In this document: piece after piece, positions 1-11,651 of the stretch
Numbering within the stretch: the first letter of the stretch is position 1
How the letters are laid out: the number at the start of each line of letters is the position of its first letter
Assembly: GCA_002900995.3 (NCBI GenBank)
Contig: PJEW03000026.1
Location: 1 to 52,256 of the forward strand
DNA length: 52,256 nt
Source of the DNA: Ganoderma boninense
Lineage: Eukaryota > Basidiomycota > Agaricomycetes > Polyporales > Polyporaceae
Reading direction: 5' to 3'
The notes under the pieces: generated by a model
Told to the model about the DNA's origin: nothing
Databases searched by the model: none
Seen by the model: only the letters and a program-made list of their open reading frames with translations
Position numbers and translations under genes: made by a program

Positions 1-585
1 ACTCGTGGTAAATCGAGCTCGGATGAGCGTCAACCATGCCCGATGTTCCATGCTACGAGCACAACGCCGGACGGCGGACGACTTCAGGGTTCTATGTTAG
101 ATGGCGTCCTTGCGACCTGTCTTCGAATTCGATGACATCGTCACATCGTGTCCAAACATTCACATGTCATCATCCCTCAGCGTATCGCCCCAGTCCGTAT
201 GTTGGGGATCCGAGTGAGTCCTGTGTTCCGTCCTGACCTAACTTCTAGTACGAGAAGGCCATAGGTGTTGTATACATATACCCTTGTTGCAGTGATATTT
301 GAGCCTCTGGCAGGAACCCTCGACGGCTGTCAATTGGGCCATGAGCGCAAGTTAATATATGATGAATCAATGTACAGGCTAGAACGCGCAAGTATTGTTC
401 CCCAGTCCCGCGGTACTTGTGCGTCATCCTTGTTCTCGTTTACCGGCCGCCGAATTTCCGTGAAGACTTGGGTTAGACGCTTCTCCACAGAAATAGGCGG
501 GCGGTGGCGTAGAAAGACTTCTGGACGCCCGTCGCCGGTATGCAACCAATGCACTCCAGTGCTCCGATTGCGGGTGAATGTCAGA
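1..585. other. No gene recognised
   Basis: Short open frames occur on both strands, but none shows a recognisable domain or a splice structure I can defend. The stretch is of ordinary composition and lies outside the motif array that begins at about 586. Confidence 0.4.
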
Positions 586-650
586 ACCACGGGGTAGTCG
601 TCGGCGTAAAACGGCGATAAACGGCGTAAAATGGCGTTATCAGCCGTTTT
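586..650 (+). repeat. Array of ~10-bp GGCG motifs, left copy
   Basis: Five to six successive ~10-bp units resembling ACGGCGTAAA and ACGGCGATAA. The same block occurs in reverse orientation at 22991-23056. Aligning the two by eye gives roughly 80 percent identity over about 60 bp without gaps. Such arrays can be transposase- or replication-protein-binding sites at element ends, but a dispersed repeat unrelated to the genes between would look the same. Confidence 0.6.
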
Positions 651-775
651 TTGGCGTCGCACTAACGCCCACGTGGGACACACAAAATTTCGCTGACAAA
701 GGCGCCATTATTCGCAGGAGCCCAGTGTGCGCCCACCCGCGGGGCTGTCGTACATGCACGGCCTCGAGCCTCTAG

Positions 776-1907
776 TTGCATGACTGGGGTTGGCGTACGT
801 ATGGAGTGGTCGCGCACACGTACTCGACGTGTGATATGTTGCATGCGCCGCGTGTGACGCGCCGGCCCCGAGCCACAAGTATCCTGCGTCGGATTGGCGC
901 ACGCGCACAGAGGACGTCAAGGCGCACGCCCCGAGACACAAGTGTCCAGCGTCGGGGGGGCGCACCTATGGAGTGGTCGCGCACACGTACTCGACGTGTG
1001 ATGTCTCGCATGCGCCGTGTGTGCGCACGCACACAGAGGACGTCAACGCGCACGCCCCGAGACACAAGTGTCATGCGTCGGGGGGGCGCACGCACACAGA
1101 GGAGGTCAAGACGCACGCCCCCAGCCACAAGTGTCATGCGTCGGGGGGGGCGCACGTGCACACAGGACGTCAAGGCGCACGCCCCGAGACACAAGTGTCC
1201 AGCGTCGGGAGGGCGCACCTATGGAGTGGTCGCGCACACGTACTCGACGTGTGATGTCTCGCATGCGCCGTGTGTGCGCACGCACACAGAGGAGGTCAAC
1301 GCGCACGCCCCGAGACACAAGTGTCATGCGTCGGGGGGGCGCACGCACACAGAGGAGGTCAAGACGCACGCCCCCAGCCACAAGTGTCATGCGTCGGGGG
1401 GGCGCACGCACACAGAGGAGGTCAAGACGCACGCCCCCAGCCACAAGTGTCATGCGTCGGGGGGGCGCACGCACACAGAGGAGGTCAAGGCGCACGCCCC
1501 CAGCCACAAGTGTCATGCGTCGGGGGGGCGCACGCGCACACAGGACGTCAAGGCGCACGCCCCGAGACACAAGTGCCATGCGTCGGGGGGGCGCACGCGC
1601 ACACAGGACGTCAAGGCGCACGCCCCGAGACACAAGTGCCATGCGTCGGGGGGGCGCACCTATGGAGTGGTCGCGCACACGTACTCGACGTGTCATGTCT
1701 CGCATGCGCCGCGTGTGCGCACGCACACAGAGGACGTCAACGCGCACGCCCCGAGACACAAGTGTCATGCGTCGGGGGGGCGCACGCACACAGAGGAGGT
1801 CAAGGCGCACGCCCCCAGCCACAAGTGCCATGCGTCGGGGGGGCGCACCTATGGAGTGGTCGCGCACACGTACTCCGCGTGCGATATGTTCCATGACCCG
1901 GGCTAAC
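776..1907. repeat. GC-rich minisatellite, 63-bp basic unit
   Basis: The basic unit is 63 bp (clear from 1339 to 1402 and on), interspersed with longer units that add a segment starting GCGCACCTATGG. Units contain a dyad GACAC-AA-GTGTC. The longer ones contain a second dyad, CACACGT and ACGTGTG around a 5-bp spacer. Because 63 is a multiple of three and the repeat lacks stops, long open frames appear on both strands (up to 376 codons). These are a repeat artefact rather than convincing genes. The array is rich in CpG. Confidence 0.9.
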
Positions 1908-2315
1908 GCACCTATGCAAGGATGTCGGTATGCACTACGGCGCGCCAGGACATGTACGCCAGGATGTCGCACCTACGCAGCGATGCCAGCCCACTTGCGC
2001 TGTGCGTAGCGCATGCTGCATTGCTGGGGTATCCGCACATACACAGCTGTTGTAACATGCGCACTCTGCGTCCTACAAGATCCTCGAGATGTGTGCGCGC
2101 ACCTAAGCACGCCAACCTAAGTATGCCAGGGGGGACGCGCGCGCGCATTGCGCGCCCCATGCCGCACTGTTGGGCACAATCGCGGAGCCATTTCGAGTCC
2201 TCCAGCCGCAGCACCTCTATCCCGCCCTTGTTCACATTTTCCAAACAGATTGCGGCATGCAATGTATGAAAGTAATGCATTGCAAAACACGCAAAAAACT
2301 GTATGGAAACCGCTT

Positions 2316-2409
2316 GAAAAAAAAAACCCCAAAGGGATTCGAACCAGCGGCTTCACACGGTAGACACCATCAACGCTACGCAAATGCAACCACTGAGCCA
2401 TACGGCCCT
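2316..2409 (-). repeat. tRNA-derived sequence with pol III A and B boxes (SINE or tRNA pseudogene)
   Basis: On the minus strand an A-box TGGCTCAGTGG (400-390 of the 2-kb block, i.e. 2400-2390) is followed 44 nt later by a B-box GGTTCGAATCC (2345-2335), then a T-run near 2326-2317 that could end pol III transcription. A cloverleaf cannot be drawn: the 3' side does not pair with the acceptor 5' strand and the T-stem does not close. It is therefore not a working tRNA. A SINE head or a decayed tRNA fits. Confidence 0.55.
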
Positions 2410-2812
2410 ACAGTAGGTATAGGCCATATGGATACATATACCATCTCGACTGCTAAGAAAAACAAACAGCACAAGTGTCGCGGGCACATATTTACCAATG
2501 CTTCCTCGCTGAAGTGCTATCCGTCGTTTCTTGAGCGACACGTCGAATCTTAATGCCGAGTAGGTCTAGTTCGTGTCTTTGTGTGCATAGGTGCCTTCGG
2601 TTCCACGGCGCCAGAGCGTCGCGAGCACGCTCTGTGCTTCTCACCCTAAGGTCTGCAATCGACCCCCCACTCCCATCTCTTCAGCAACCTACTACATCGT
2701 TATCCGCTTCCTCCCGGCGCCAACTTCCACTGTCGGTGAATCTTGCAATACAATCGGTCTGCCCTCTGGCAAGCTCACTCTTTTCTGACAGACTGGCAGC
2801 ACAGCCCTCGCC

Positions 2813-3683
2813 ATGAGCATCCCTGTCAACATCGATCCTGTCGTCATCAGCCTAGTCAGCATCGGCGAGAACCCCGCGCAGCAGATGAACGTCCTCAACG
2901 TCGTCCGGTTCCCACTCGCAATCGATTCTCGATATATGGATTACTCTCTCCTCATCACAACCATCGCTGCTATACACGGCAACCATCTCGTGGCCGTTGT
3001 CTCCTTCAACGGCGTAGGTGCATCCTGCACAGGCGCGATAGCCCTCGTCCAATTCCGCGATCACGTCGCACTGGCTACCACAATTCATCCTCTCTCTCTC
3101 TTCTCGGCTTTCCTCTTCTCCCTCGCATGCAACAGCGTTGCGACCGGCCTCATGTACGTCTTCCCTCCTGCCTTCGACTCCGCGATCACTGGCACACACG
3201 GCAATGAGGCCCTCCCTATCGTCCTCGTCATCCTCGAGGCAGGTGCGTCCCTCCCACATGTCATGCGCTGTGGCGACCGCCACGTCCCTTACGCTCATGA
3301 TTTCACTTGGCAATCGTGCAGACGCATCAATTCCTTTTGACGTCCACCCCATCATCTTGCTCCTAGACACCACGATCGGCACCATGCGAGGCCTTACGTC
3401 CTTCGCGTCCGCTCTCATCATCCAAGCCAGGACCATCGCCAACGTGCCCTTCTCTCTCCACGTCGCACCCCACTTCCTTGTCGCGCTCGCAAACGCCACG
3501 ACGCCAGGTCTGCATGCCCCCGGCGTGGCTGTTCTTGTCCCATTGCCCCTCGCCACTGCTCGCGCCATCCTCTTTCCGGTTTCGTCGACAACTTCCCATG
3601 AGCAGCCAATGGAAGTTGATGAAAGCGACTCCCATTGGTTCAGTGGCGGTGTGGAGGCCATGAACGTCGAGGAGGACGTCTAA
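2813..3683 (+). CDS. Hypothetical protein, two exons
   Basis: Exons 2813-3242 and 3322-3683 give 263 residues, with a GT-AG intron of 79 nt that keeps phase. I do not recognise the family. The protein opens with a stretch rich in Val, Ile and Asn (a small beta-rich domain seems likely) and contains moderately hydrophobic segments near residues 85-125 and 150-215. It ends in an acidic tail with a Trp-Phe dipeptide. The ATG was chosen because it opens the longest frame after a pyrimidine-rich leader. It lies just inside the left minisatellite of the putative large element. Confidence 0.5.
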
Positions 3684-4921
3684 GTGATTTGCTGAGCACC
3701 CAAGGTTAGCATTTGAATCGACTTTGGTAGATGTTTCGGACGAGTTACCATTACGTGTTCAGACATTCTTTGCCAGTTCCATTTTCGGCTTGTCCGCCTG
3801 TCTTGAACCACATACATCGTGGCTCCTTCAGTTCACGTCTCGCATTCAGTTTGCTACCAGCCCCAGCTTTCAGCGAAATCATACCCCCACTCCGTCCCAC
3901 CTGTCCCACCACACTGCAATGTCTGTCCAATCCCAGCATCCTGCTTTCTTGTCCAATCTCATTTGCTGTGCTTTTGTGCTAGTCCTCGGCAATGGTCCCC
4001 CGCTGATTATGGTGTTACTGTACTCTTGTTGTTCGGCTTATGTTTTCGGTTGTGTTGTGCTATCCAATGCGCTATCGTCTACGTCGTTTTCTCAGTTGCA
4101 TCTTGCTGTATTTTACCTCTGTTGCCCTCGTGGTTCACCTTGTTTCCTTCGTCGGCGTGTAATGTAGTGCATTCAATGCATTGACTTCACACGCCCAATC
4201 CATGGGTTTTGGTAGAGCGCGCCCATCAACATGTCGTCGGCGCGACAACGAATCTCTTCCCTCTACGCTCTCCAGTTATGCCTTGATAAGGGCCGTATCA
4301 GCGCACGATGCCCCTCAGCACGAGTACGCGATTTTCAATACGACTGTGCGATGTTACCTTCTCTTAGTCGCTCTACCATGCAGATGCACTGACACACGCA
4401 AGTCGTGTAACGGCCTACTGCTCACGGCTCTGCGTCCTATCGACAGCATGTCGTTCCCGTGGTTCGCGGGCTTGACAGGCAACGACATGGCAGGGCACCG
4501 TCCAGGGTGCTGATCTGTCAAGCTAGGCCATACAGTCTCTCATCCGTCCTTTCACTTCTGCGGGCGATACCAGTCCGCGCTCGTGGCAGGGTGCTTCACG
4601 TGCGGGTAGCGGCAACATTCGGACGCCGAGTGAGAGGCATGTCGCCGCAGCGGTATGCGGTCGGGCCGAGGCTCTCAGGCGACGCATGGGATGCCAAGGT
4701 GAGCCACAGTCGAAGTCCCGTCGAAAGCCGTGAGGCCCGTATATTAGGAGCGCAGTGGATAAACATCAGCCTAATTGCATCTGCCCACGCCGTCCTAGCA
4801 GAAATCTTCCGCCACAAATCCATTCGCCGTTCGAGCAATGGGCATCACACGGGAGGCTCTCAACGTCTGCTCTACATCAAGGGTACATGCGTGCTACATG
4901 TGGGCAAACATCCATCTGGCC
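3684..4921. other. No gene recognised
   Basis: The stretch after the gene ending at 3683 contains only short overlapping open frames without domain signal. The first ~450 bp are pyrimidine-rich on the plus strand, as in many fungal untranslated regions. Confidence 0.4.
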
Positions 4922-5362
4922 TTAGAACATCAGGTGGTCTGCGAGGATATGCTGTGCATAACCTTTATCATCGCGGCAAGACGGGCAATCTACTGTGTAA
5001 CTTACAGGATAGCGATTACGCAACCATTGCGCCACGCGATGGAGGTGAGCTTCGCCCCGCATGAGCTGCTGGGCGGGTGGGAAGCCGTCGAGGAAGACAG
5101 ACCAGAAGAGGGGCCACTCCGCCACGTCGATGCCGTCCGGACCTGGACGACACAACGCTTGAAGGAAGCGGGCGATCGTGAGAAGTGTGAGACGTTGATC
5201 GGTGTGGAGTGCCGGCAGAAGTGTCTCATCTCCGCTCTGGAACGTCTGGACCCAACCCTCCCATCGTCGATGGCCCCACATGACCATCTCAACACTGTCT
5301 GGGAAGACGAGCTGCAAGATTGAGAGTGAGATCGTCATTGACAGTTGATGCAGCGATTTCAA
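4922..5362 (-). pseudogene. Possible gene remnant, minus-strand open frame
   Basis: A 146-residue frame with protein-like composition: several Trp and Phe in amphipathic stretches, motifs such as RRWEGWVQTF and WPLFWSVFLDGF, and a Cys pair near the end. The opposite strand is also open for 161 codons, so the choice of strand is uncertain. No start or splice context supports a full gene. It could be a remnant of an accessory gene like its neighbours. Confidence 0.25.
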
Positions 5363-5408
5363 CTCGCCGTGCTATCCGTAGGCTGCCGACTGGCACCGCC
5401 AATGCCAA

Positions 5409-5440
5409 CGAGACGGAATTCGTATACGAGTTCCGTCTCG
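5409..5440. repeat. 32-bp near-perfect palindrome
   Basis: Arms CGAGACGGAA and TTCCGTCTCG flank a self-complementary core TCGTATACGA. Only one symmetric base-pair position departs from perfect symmetry (T opposite G). It lies in a non-coding stretch about 490 bp upstream of the gene starting at 5929. Confidence 0.8.
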
Positions 5441-5928
5441 TCGCCTGGTTCTCGCGTCGGGTATCGGCCGCAACCAATGTAGATTTGGGGAGGGGGAGTG
5501 TCTTCAGGTCGCCCCCCAGGCTGCGCAACCCACAATACAGACCCTAGCGCGAGGAATGAAGGCGGCTTCGGGTTGTCGGTGGAGGACTGCGTAGACATGG
5601 CAGGGGGAGCGGTGTTGCCCTCAGACTGTGTGGCGTGTGGGGAGGGGAGGCGTCCATGCTCGATGCCAGCATCATGTCCTTGTCTTTGTGATATTTAAAT
5701 CCGTCCACCACACACAGCACTCTGATATCGCCTCGGGCGCCATACGAATGAACGTTCGATTTGCGATGGATTAGGTGGTTTTGGTCAATTTACATCACTC
5801 CACTACCTCGGAGCCCCGAGCTATAGGCAGGCGTCTCCCTTTGCGAATTGCTCTCTGTTCGCACTCTGCCGTCGCTCCTATCGTCCGCTCGCGTACCAAG
5901 CTGCTGCCGTTTTCGTTCCAGACTCCCG

Positions 5929-8118
5929 ATGCTCCCCTTGCAAACGTTGTTCGAGCGTATCAGTCAAGACGCTCGACTTATCCAGCGTCTGCACCTCCAG
6001 ACACTCACTCGTTTCTTCGACATCATCGACAGATTCATGCCTTACATCCTCACTTCATCTCCTCGCCAAACGGCCGGCGTCCCCCCTCTCCCCGACAAAG
6101 TACGAGATGTACTTGCCATGACTCTCACCTTATCATACGACGAGGTGGACGGTCTGTGGGAGAAAACGGGTGACTTGTTGTGGAATCGAAGGGAGAGGCC
6201 GAACAATAGTGCCGGTGCCTGTGGGCTTGATGGCATTCTCAGTCAAAGCGCTCCTCAGTTTGAGCTAGGTACGTGTCATACATGTATGTTATCCATGTCC
6301 TAACAAGCTATAGGAGCGGAGATCTTGAGCGCGCCTGTGCTGCAATGCATTCAAGAACATTGTCCACAACACGGGCTTGCTTTGGGCGGAAATCGGAAGG
6401 ACTATTCAGGAACCTTGTTCACTCATGGTAGAGGCACGTTGCCAATTCAAATAATGACATTGTATTGTCGCGGTAGGATCCCTCCACACTTCATCGAGTG
6501 TTGGTCTCATATATTACACAAATGTAGGCTGCAAAACAACGTACCGGCCAAACTACTATGTCTCGAACGCAGACTCCCCTGGGGCTGTGCGTCGTTACTA
6601 CGAAGGTGTCCCCCAATATGTCGAAGTCACGCAGCACTCATATGTCGACCGGGAGCTCATCCGCTTGTTTCGTCACCAGATGGCCTTCGCCCAGTGAGTT
6701 CATTCGAGCACGCATGCATCGCAAGGCACCTGCTTATCGTTGGTACAGCGCCTCCGGAGATGCATGCGCAAAAATATACAATCTGTCAAACGTGACGACA
6801 TCGCCAGGTAACCCGAACCTGACGTCCGATATGGTGTGGAACGCTTTCTATCTCCATGGCCTCTTGGTTTCCCATTGCCGACGCAACTCCATCCTCGAGC
6901 TTCCTCATCATGGAGAGCATGCAGACCGTTTGACAGCCGCCTTGGATGTGCGCAATGAGGAGATGGTCGGTATCGGACAACCCCATTGGGCGCACACTTG
7001 TGACGACTGTGAAAAATTGGTGAAAATAGAGACCGAGCAGGGATTGACGTCAGGTGGGTGACATCACGACGTGATTGACGTTTCAGGATGAAAGTATTAT
7101 CTACAGGCCGGATTTCGGCGTGCGTCATGGACGGCGTTTGCATCGGCCACCCGCGTTGCCAAGTCTATCACTGCACCGAGCGTCTCAGGTCTCCCCGCGA
7201 CAGACACTGCAATACTCATCGAGCTTTGGATAACGTGTGCGCCATCGTGGGCTGCCTGGAGCCGTGTGCGGATGGCAAACGAACTTGCAGCGATTCAGAA
7301 CATCGCGAAGTTGAGGAAGACAGGCAGCGAAGAGGTCGTGCCCTCTTTGAGCTCAAGCGTCGACTGGACGCTAGGCATATGGCTTCTAGTATCCGGGGCC
7401 TGACGGCCCAGAACGCACATTCTGACGACTTGGATGACATAGACATGGATGAACTGCCTACCTCGTCTAATGTTGCCGGGAAAGAACCCTCATCGCGCAA
7501 GCCGAAAGTCAAGACGACATTGACACGCCGTTGGACTCATAACGAGCAGTTGCTTGTACGGCCGTGCGGTGTCATAGTCTCACGTTGTACCTTCTTTGAA
7601 GCGGAATCCCTTCCGAACGAACGGGTAAGTGAGGCCATTCATGGTTGATATCAGACCTTGACACCTCGTAGCTTTTCCTCAACGCAACATTTCCTCACCA
7701 CTTCCCTCGAGCGCTGCCCTCATTCCTGTTCTTCGATAACAACTGCCAACTGCTCGCGCATCTCGTCAACGTCCACGACGACCATTTGCTTCGCATGGGT
7801 TTTCCCGTGGACGTGTTCCATGCCGTCAACAAGCACTCGGAGGACGACGGATATTGCCAGGAGCATTGTAACCCTGCTGGTTTTGCGGAGCTGTTGGACG
7901 AGAACGAGGAGTGGATCTTCAACTCATCAGTTTGTGAACAGATCAATGTCTGGGTCGGCAAGTTTCTCCCTATCGTCCGGGAGATGTCGGAGGCACACTT
8001 CAACTTCTTCCTGGATGAGATGATGTCCACCCACAACGAGCTCAAGGTTGCCGTCCTCGCGGCCAGAGGAAGGCGCCCTCGATTAGTACCAGTGGAGGAA
8101 CTTCTATTGCCCGTTTAA
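5929..8118 (+). CDS. CxC5/CxC6 cysteine-cluster protein of the KDZ-associated type, transposase-like
   Basis: Six exons (5929-6268, 6314-6472, 6528-6693, 6749-7053, 7107-7624, 7672-8118) join in phase to 644 residues. The N-terminal third carries a CxC5-like cluster with CRGCKTTYRPNYYVS. The centre carries the CxC6-like stretch: VMDGVCIGHPRC followed by spaced Cys and His (CNTH, CAIVGC, CSDSEH). The C-terminal part has FFDNNCQLLAHL, FPVDVFHAVNKH, CQEHCNP and SSVCEQINVW. These families are known from basidiomycete genomes as partners of KDZ transposases. I infer that the Asp of MDGV, the Asp of FDNNC and the Glu of CEQ form an RNase H-fold acidic triad, making this a transposase or its derivative. 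No frameshift or stop is present. Confidence 0.8.
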
Positions 8119-8178
8119 TCGTAGCTCAGCGCATGTATGCTCTTTTCTGAATCACTTGCGGAGGGTACATGCGTGCTA

Positions 8179-10939
8179 TCATTGCGTCCCCGTTGCCTGA
8201 ACAAAATTTCGGAAAGTGAAATCCCAAGATGCCTTATCTACGCGTTCTGCCAAATGTCCTGCCTTCTTGAATCCCTTGAGTCGATCCTTCCATTCTGCGG
8301 CATTCAACGGGCGCTCGTGTCCAGCAAGGATGCCCTGAAGACGTTCCAGGAACCAGTGTTCCTGCCATGGCGTCCAGATTCCCGTGTACGCGCCACCTCT
8401 CACCCATGCCGAATGTCTGGGCCACCATGAAGCATCCTCGGTCTGCGTACGGAGGCCTGATTTTCTCACAGTCAGTTCAGTCAGTGGTGATCGCTTATCA
8501 TTACGCACCAGTGTAAACTTTGACTACTCCGGCTATGACGTCCAGCTCATCGAGCGTCAACCCGTCATCGTAGTACGCCTCGTCTCCTTGGTCAATTGTC
8601 ATGGGCAGGTGGTGCGCAGTCAGGATTGATGGACCATCGTGAAGATCACCTTGGTTGGCGACAGGGTTATCTTGGCCTGTGACGTGTCGCATGATACGCC
8701 ATACAATCCCGCCCTTCAGCCAGGCGGCGCGTGCATGAGGTGAAGCCGCGAGCTCCAAAACTCGTTGGCAATATGACTCGTAGTCTTGGACCGTGGGGCG
8801 GTGCCCCTGAGATCGCCAGGGGGGGAGCATTCTTTTACTGGACGCGAGAGGGAGCGCGTACAGGGGAGGAGGAGGGCGTGTGACGAGTGTCGCTGTCCGA
8901 AACGGGATGCCGACGGACACTAGGCTGTTCATGGCCTCTCTCGACGTCCCCCCTTCGCCAAGCCTACGGAGAAGCCACAGGGCCCCCGAGGCCGTCGTGA
9001 GGACCGACCAACAGACGTTATCGATATCGTTGTCGAACTTCGCCAGTACCCAATGAACGATGTTGTCCGTTTCTACAACGTGATTTGGGGCACGGTGGTG
9101 CTGAAACGATATGCGCGAACGCTGTTGTCCGTCGCGTAGGAGGAATGCAGAATTGCGGGCGTCGAGGTCCCATGTGTGCATCAGGGCCCGAGACCGTAAG
9201 TCCCCAGCTAACATGGCCGAGACCCATCCCGCGACGAGAACTTGCTGCCCAGCGTCGAATGGAAGGTTCGCCGCCTCCTCACTGAAAATTTGCGGCAGGC
9301 GAGTGGCCCACGTGGTGTAGTCTACTCCAGGGAACCTGCGACAGTCTGTGATGGAGATGCCGTACCAATGGCCGAGATGGTAGTTCAAGGGGAACACCAT
9401 CTCATCCTTCTCGTCTTCAGACGCAGCAACGAAGAGCGACGTATCGGCTGTCAGGAGCTGGTACATCTCGTCATGGTTCACCCGTGATGCGGACGACGTC
9501 TCCACCGGGCACACTTGCAGTCGACCGATGTCGTCATTGTGTCGGACGGTAGGCGGAAGAGTGTCGGACAGATTTTCCATCTCGGATGCTCCCCAGCCCT
9601 GCGGGAACCATAGATCCCAGTCGTCAAAGAATGCATTGTACTTGCGGAAGGCAGTTGGATGGACCATCCAGATGCTCCTGAAAGCTGAGCGGGGAATGGG
9701 GTATCTGTATTCCATACCGTGCCATTGAGGCGGTAAATCCGGGAACAGCTGTTCAGCTTTTACCCAGAGGAAGACGCGCGTGCGACGATAGGGAGGCAAG
9801 CCACTCTCTGCATGGGCAGCGCGCCCGTGACGCCTCTGCATCTGCAGCATCGACTCTTGACGTTCCTGATCGGGGCGGTACGTGTCCCTTCTGGCAAAGA
9901 ATTCGATTCGGGACTCTCCCGGGAGCTGGTATGGTCCAAAAGGCGGTGACAGTTGGTCTACGACTGCGAAGTCTGGGCAAGGTCGCGTTTCACCGTGACG
10001 GCAAAGTGTCACGATGCGCGGCTTCCCGGCGGGGGCGTGCTGACAGGCTAAAAAGAAATCGGCAGGGGTAGGGGGAGCGAATGATTTCATGAACGGAAGA
10101 GCTTGTCCGCATGACTTGACCTCTTCTGGGTTACGCCACCAGATGAACACCGGGACATTGGCGGCACGTAGCACGGGAGTGATAGCCAGCGGCATGCGGT
10201 CCTTGGCGTCGAAAACTGTTCCTACGCGTAGATTGAAGGAGAAGTCGCTGACGATCGAGTCGCTGAGAGCATCTATCCAGGACAAAGGCACACCATTCTT
10301 GCTCAGGAAGTCGATCCAATCTGGAACAACTGTGTCTGTCTGGTAATGGTAATGGCTAGTCCGCACTTGCGGGACATGACCGTCTTGGGGGCCTGGAAAC
10401 AGCCAGAGTGCAATGGCCAATGAGCAACGCGCTATGAGAAGCTGAAACGCGACGTGCGCGCGACGGATAGCTAGCTGAGCGCCTTGAGGAGTCTTGTGGA
10501 GGCTCGTGTAGCCAGAATCCTCTGGATGCGACCAGTGCTGTTGAAGACGAATTGCGCGCCTTGCAGATGACCCACACGAGCTTTGTTCGGTGGAGGTCAT
10601 CAGCAACTCCGAGACATACAACAAGCCTTTTTCCAGCCGTATCCAGGCGTTCCGTATGTTATCGGGCAGCGCCCATCCTCCCTCATGACGCGCCAGCGTT
10701 AACGTTGTAGGATCTACGCACACTCGGGAAAGGAGCGGGTCGCCGACGGGGAGCCTTCGCAGGAGAAAGGGGAGCTCAGGATAAGAGCCGATGCTGAGCT
10801 GCGGTCGAAGAAGAGTGCCTAGGGAACTGGTGGCTAGGGTGTTCGCATCGATCGAAGTGGCGAATTTTGGAATGATGGGTGGCGCGTTGGTGACCGTATA
10901 TACTTGTTTTTTCTCGTCAACGAATGTCTGTGGCTTCAT
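8179..10939 (-). CDS. Hypothetical protein, 902 residues, agaricomycete accessory type
   Basis: Two exons (10939-8509 and 8456-8179) joined by a 52-nt intron give 902 residues; the first exon alone is open for 810 codons. I know no function. The sequence is rich in Trp, Pro and Arg, with conserved-looking stretches such as VPVFIWWRNPEE, FPLNYHLGHWYG and a C-terminal TEDASWWPRHSAWVRG. The C-terminal block, ending with a Trp-rich segment and a charged helix, resembles the end of a large family of uncharacterised agaricomycete proteins I recall only from genome annotations. No signal peptide or membrane span is evident. It is convergent with the CxC5/CxC6 gene, the stops lying 61 bp apart. Confidence 0.75.
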
Positions 10940-11651
10940 CCTCCTTCACGATATGGGTTAGCACGACGACTTCGACGTACATCCTTGGCGAGTTATAGAA
11001 CTTACCAATTTTCTGAAGACATGATCATCGCGCGACTGAGGGGTGTACTGATCTGAAGATATGGCTGCATCACCTGTCAACCATCCGAGCGCAGCCTATG
11101 GTGTACAATCTTAACTATACCTTTGGAGACTCCGACAGCGATACGGGAACCAGTGGCGAACGGGGGGGCTAGATGACGGAATAGCGACAATCGCATGCGG
11201 TGCTGCGGGAGCGCTGCTGAGCACGGGTCTTGCAAACTTCCTATACTTATCCAGACCTCTCGTATGGAATTTGCTCGCGCTGCAGCACGTCGCCCTGGAT
11301 CCAATAATGGTTCCGGGGTCCAGCATGTAGCGCACTAAGCCCTTATTGTTCACGAGATCCCCATAGATTTGCAGGGCTGCGCTGATGGAGTGACAGCGCG
11401 GCATCGAATATGCCTAATTTGACCATGCCATAATTATAAACCATATTATATTAATGTTAGTTTAGGCATCACAGCACAACTATCTACCGGTGCAGCAACG
11501 TGGTGTTGCAAATCAAATTGGAATCGCTGGATACGGCTATCAACGACCTGCGTTCACGGACCGCCGGATGACCTCTCCCCCGCGCTCAGGGCGAACAGAG
11601 CTCCAAATGCTCCAACTGAGAGTACGCAGTGAACGCTCCGTGCGACAGTGC
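10940..11651. other. Intergenic, nothing recognised
   Basis: This is upstream sequence of the gene starting at 10939 and downstream of the one ending at 11652. It includes an AT-rich patch near 11405-11470 with several TATA-like words. No coding signal is visible. Confidence 0.4.

Noticed and set aside
776..1906. Long open frames of 376, 330 and 288 codons on both strands of the left minisatellite
   Set aside because: They are translations of a 63-bp tandem repeat whose period is a multiple of three and which lacks stops in several frames at once. There are no splice or domain signals.
2328..2410. Functional tRNA on the minus strand
   Set aside because: Promoter boxes are good, but acceptor and T-stem pairing fail, so it was kept only as a tRNA-derived repeat.
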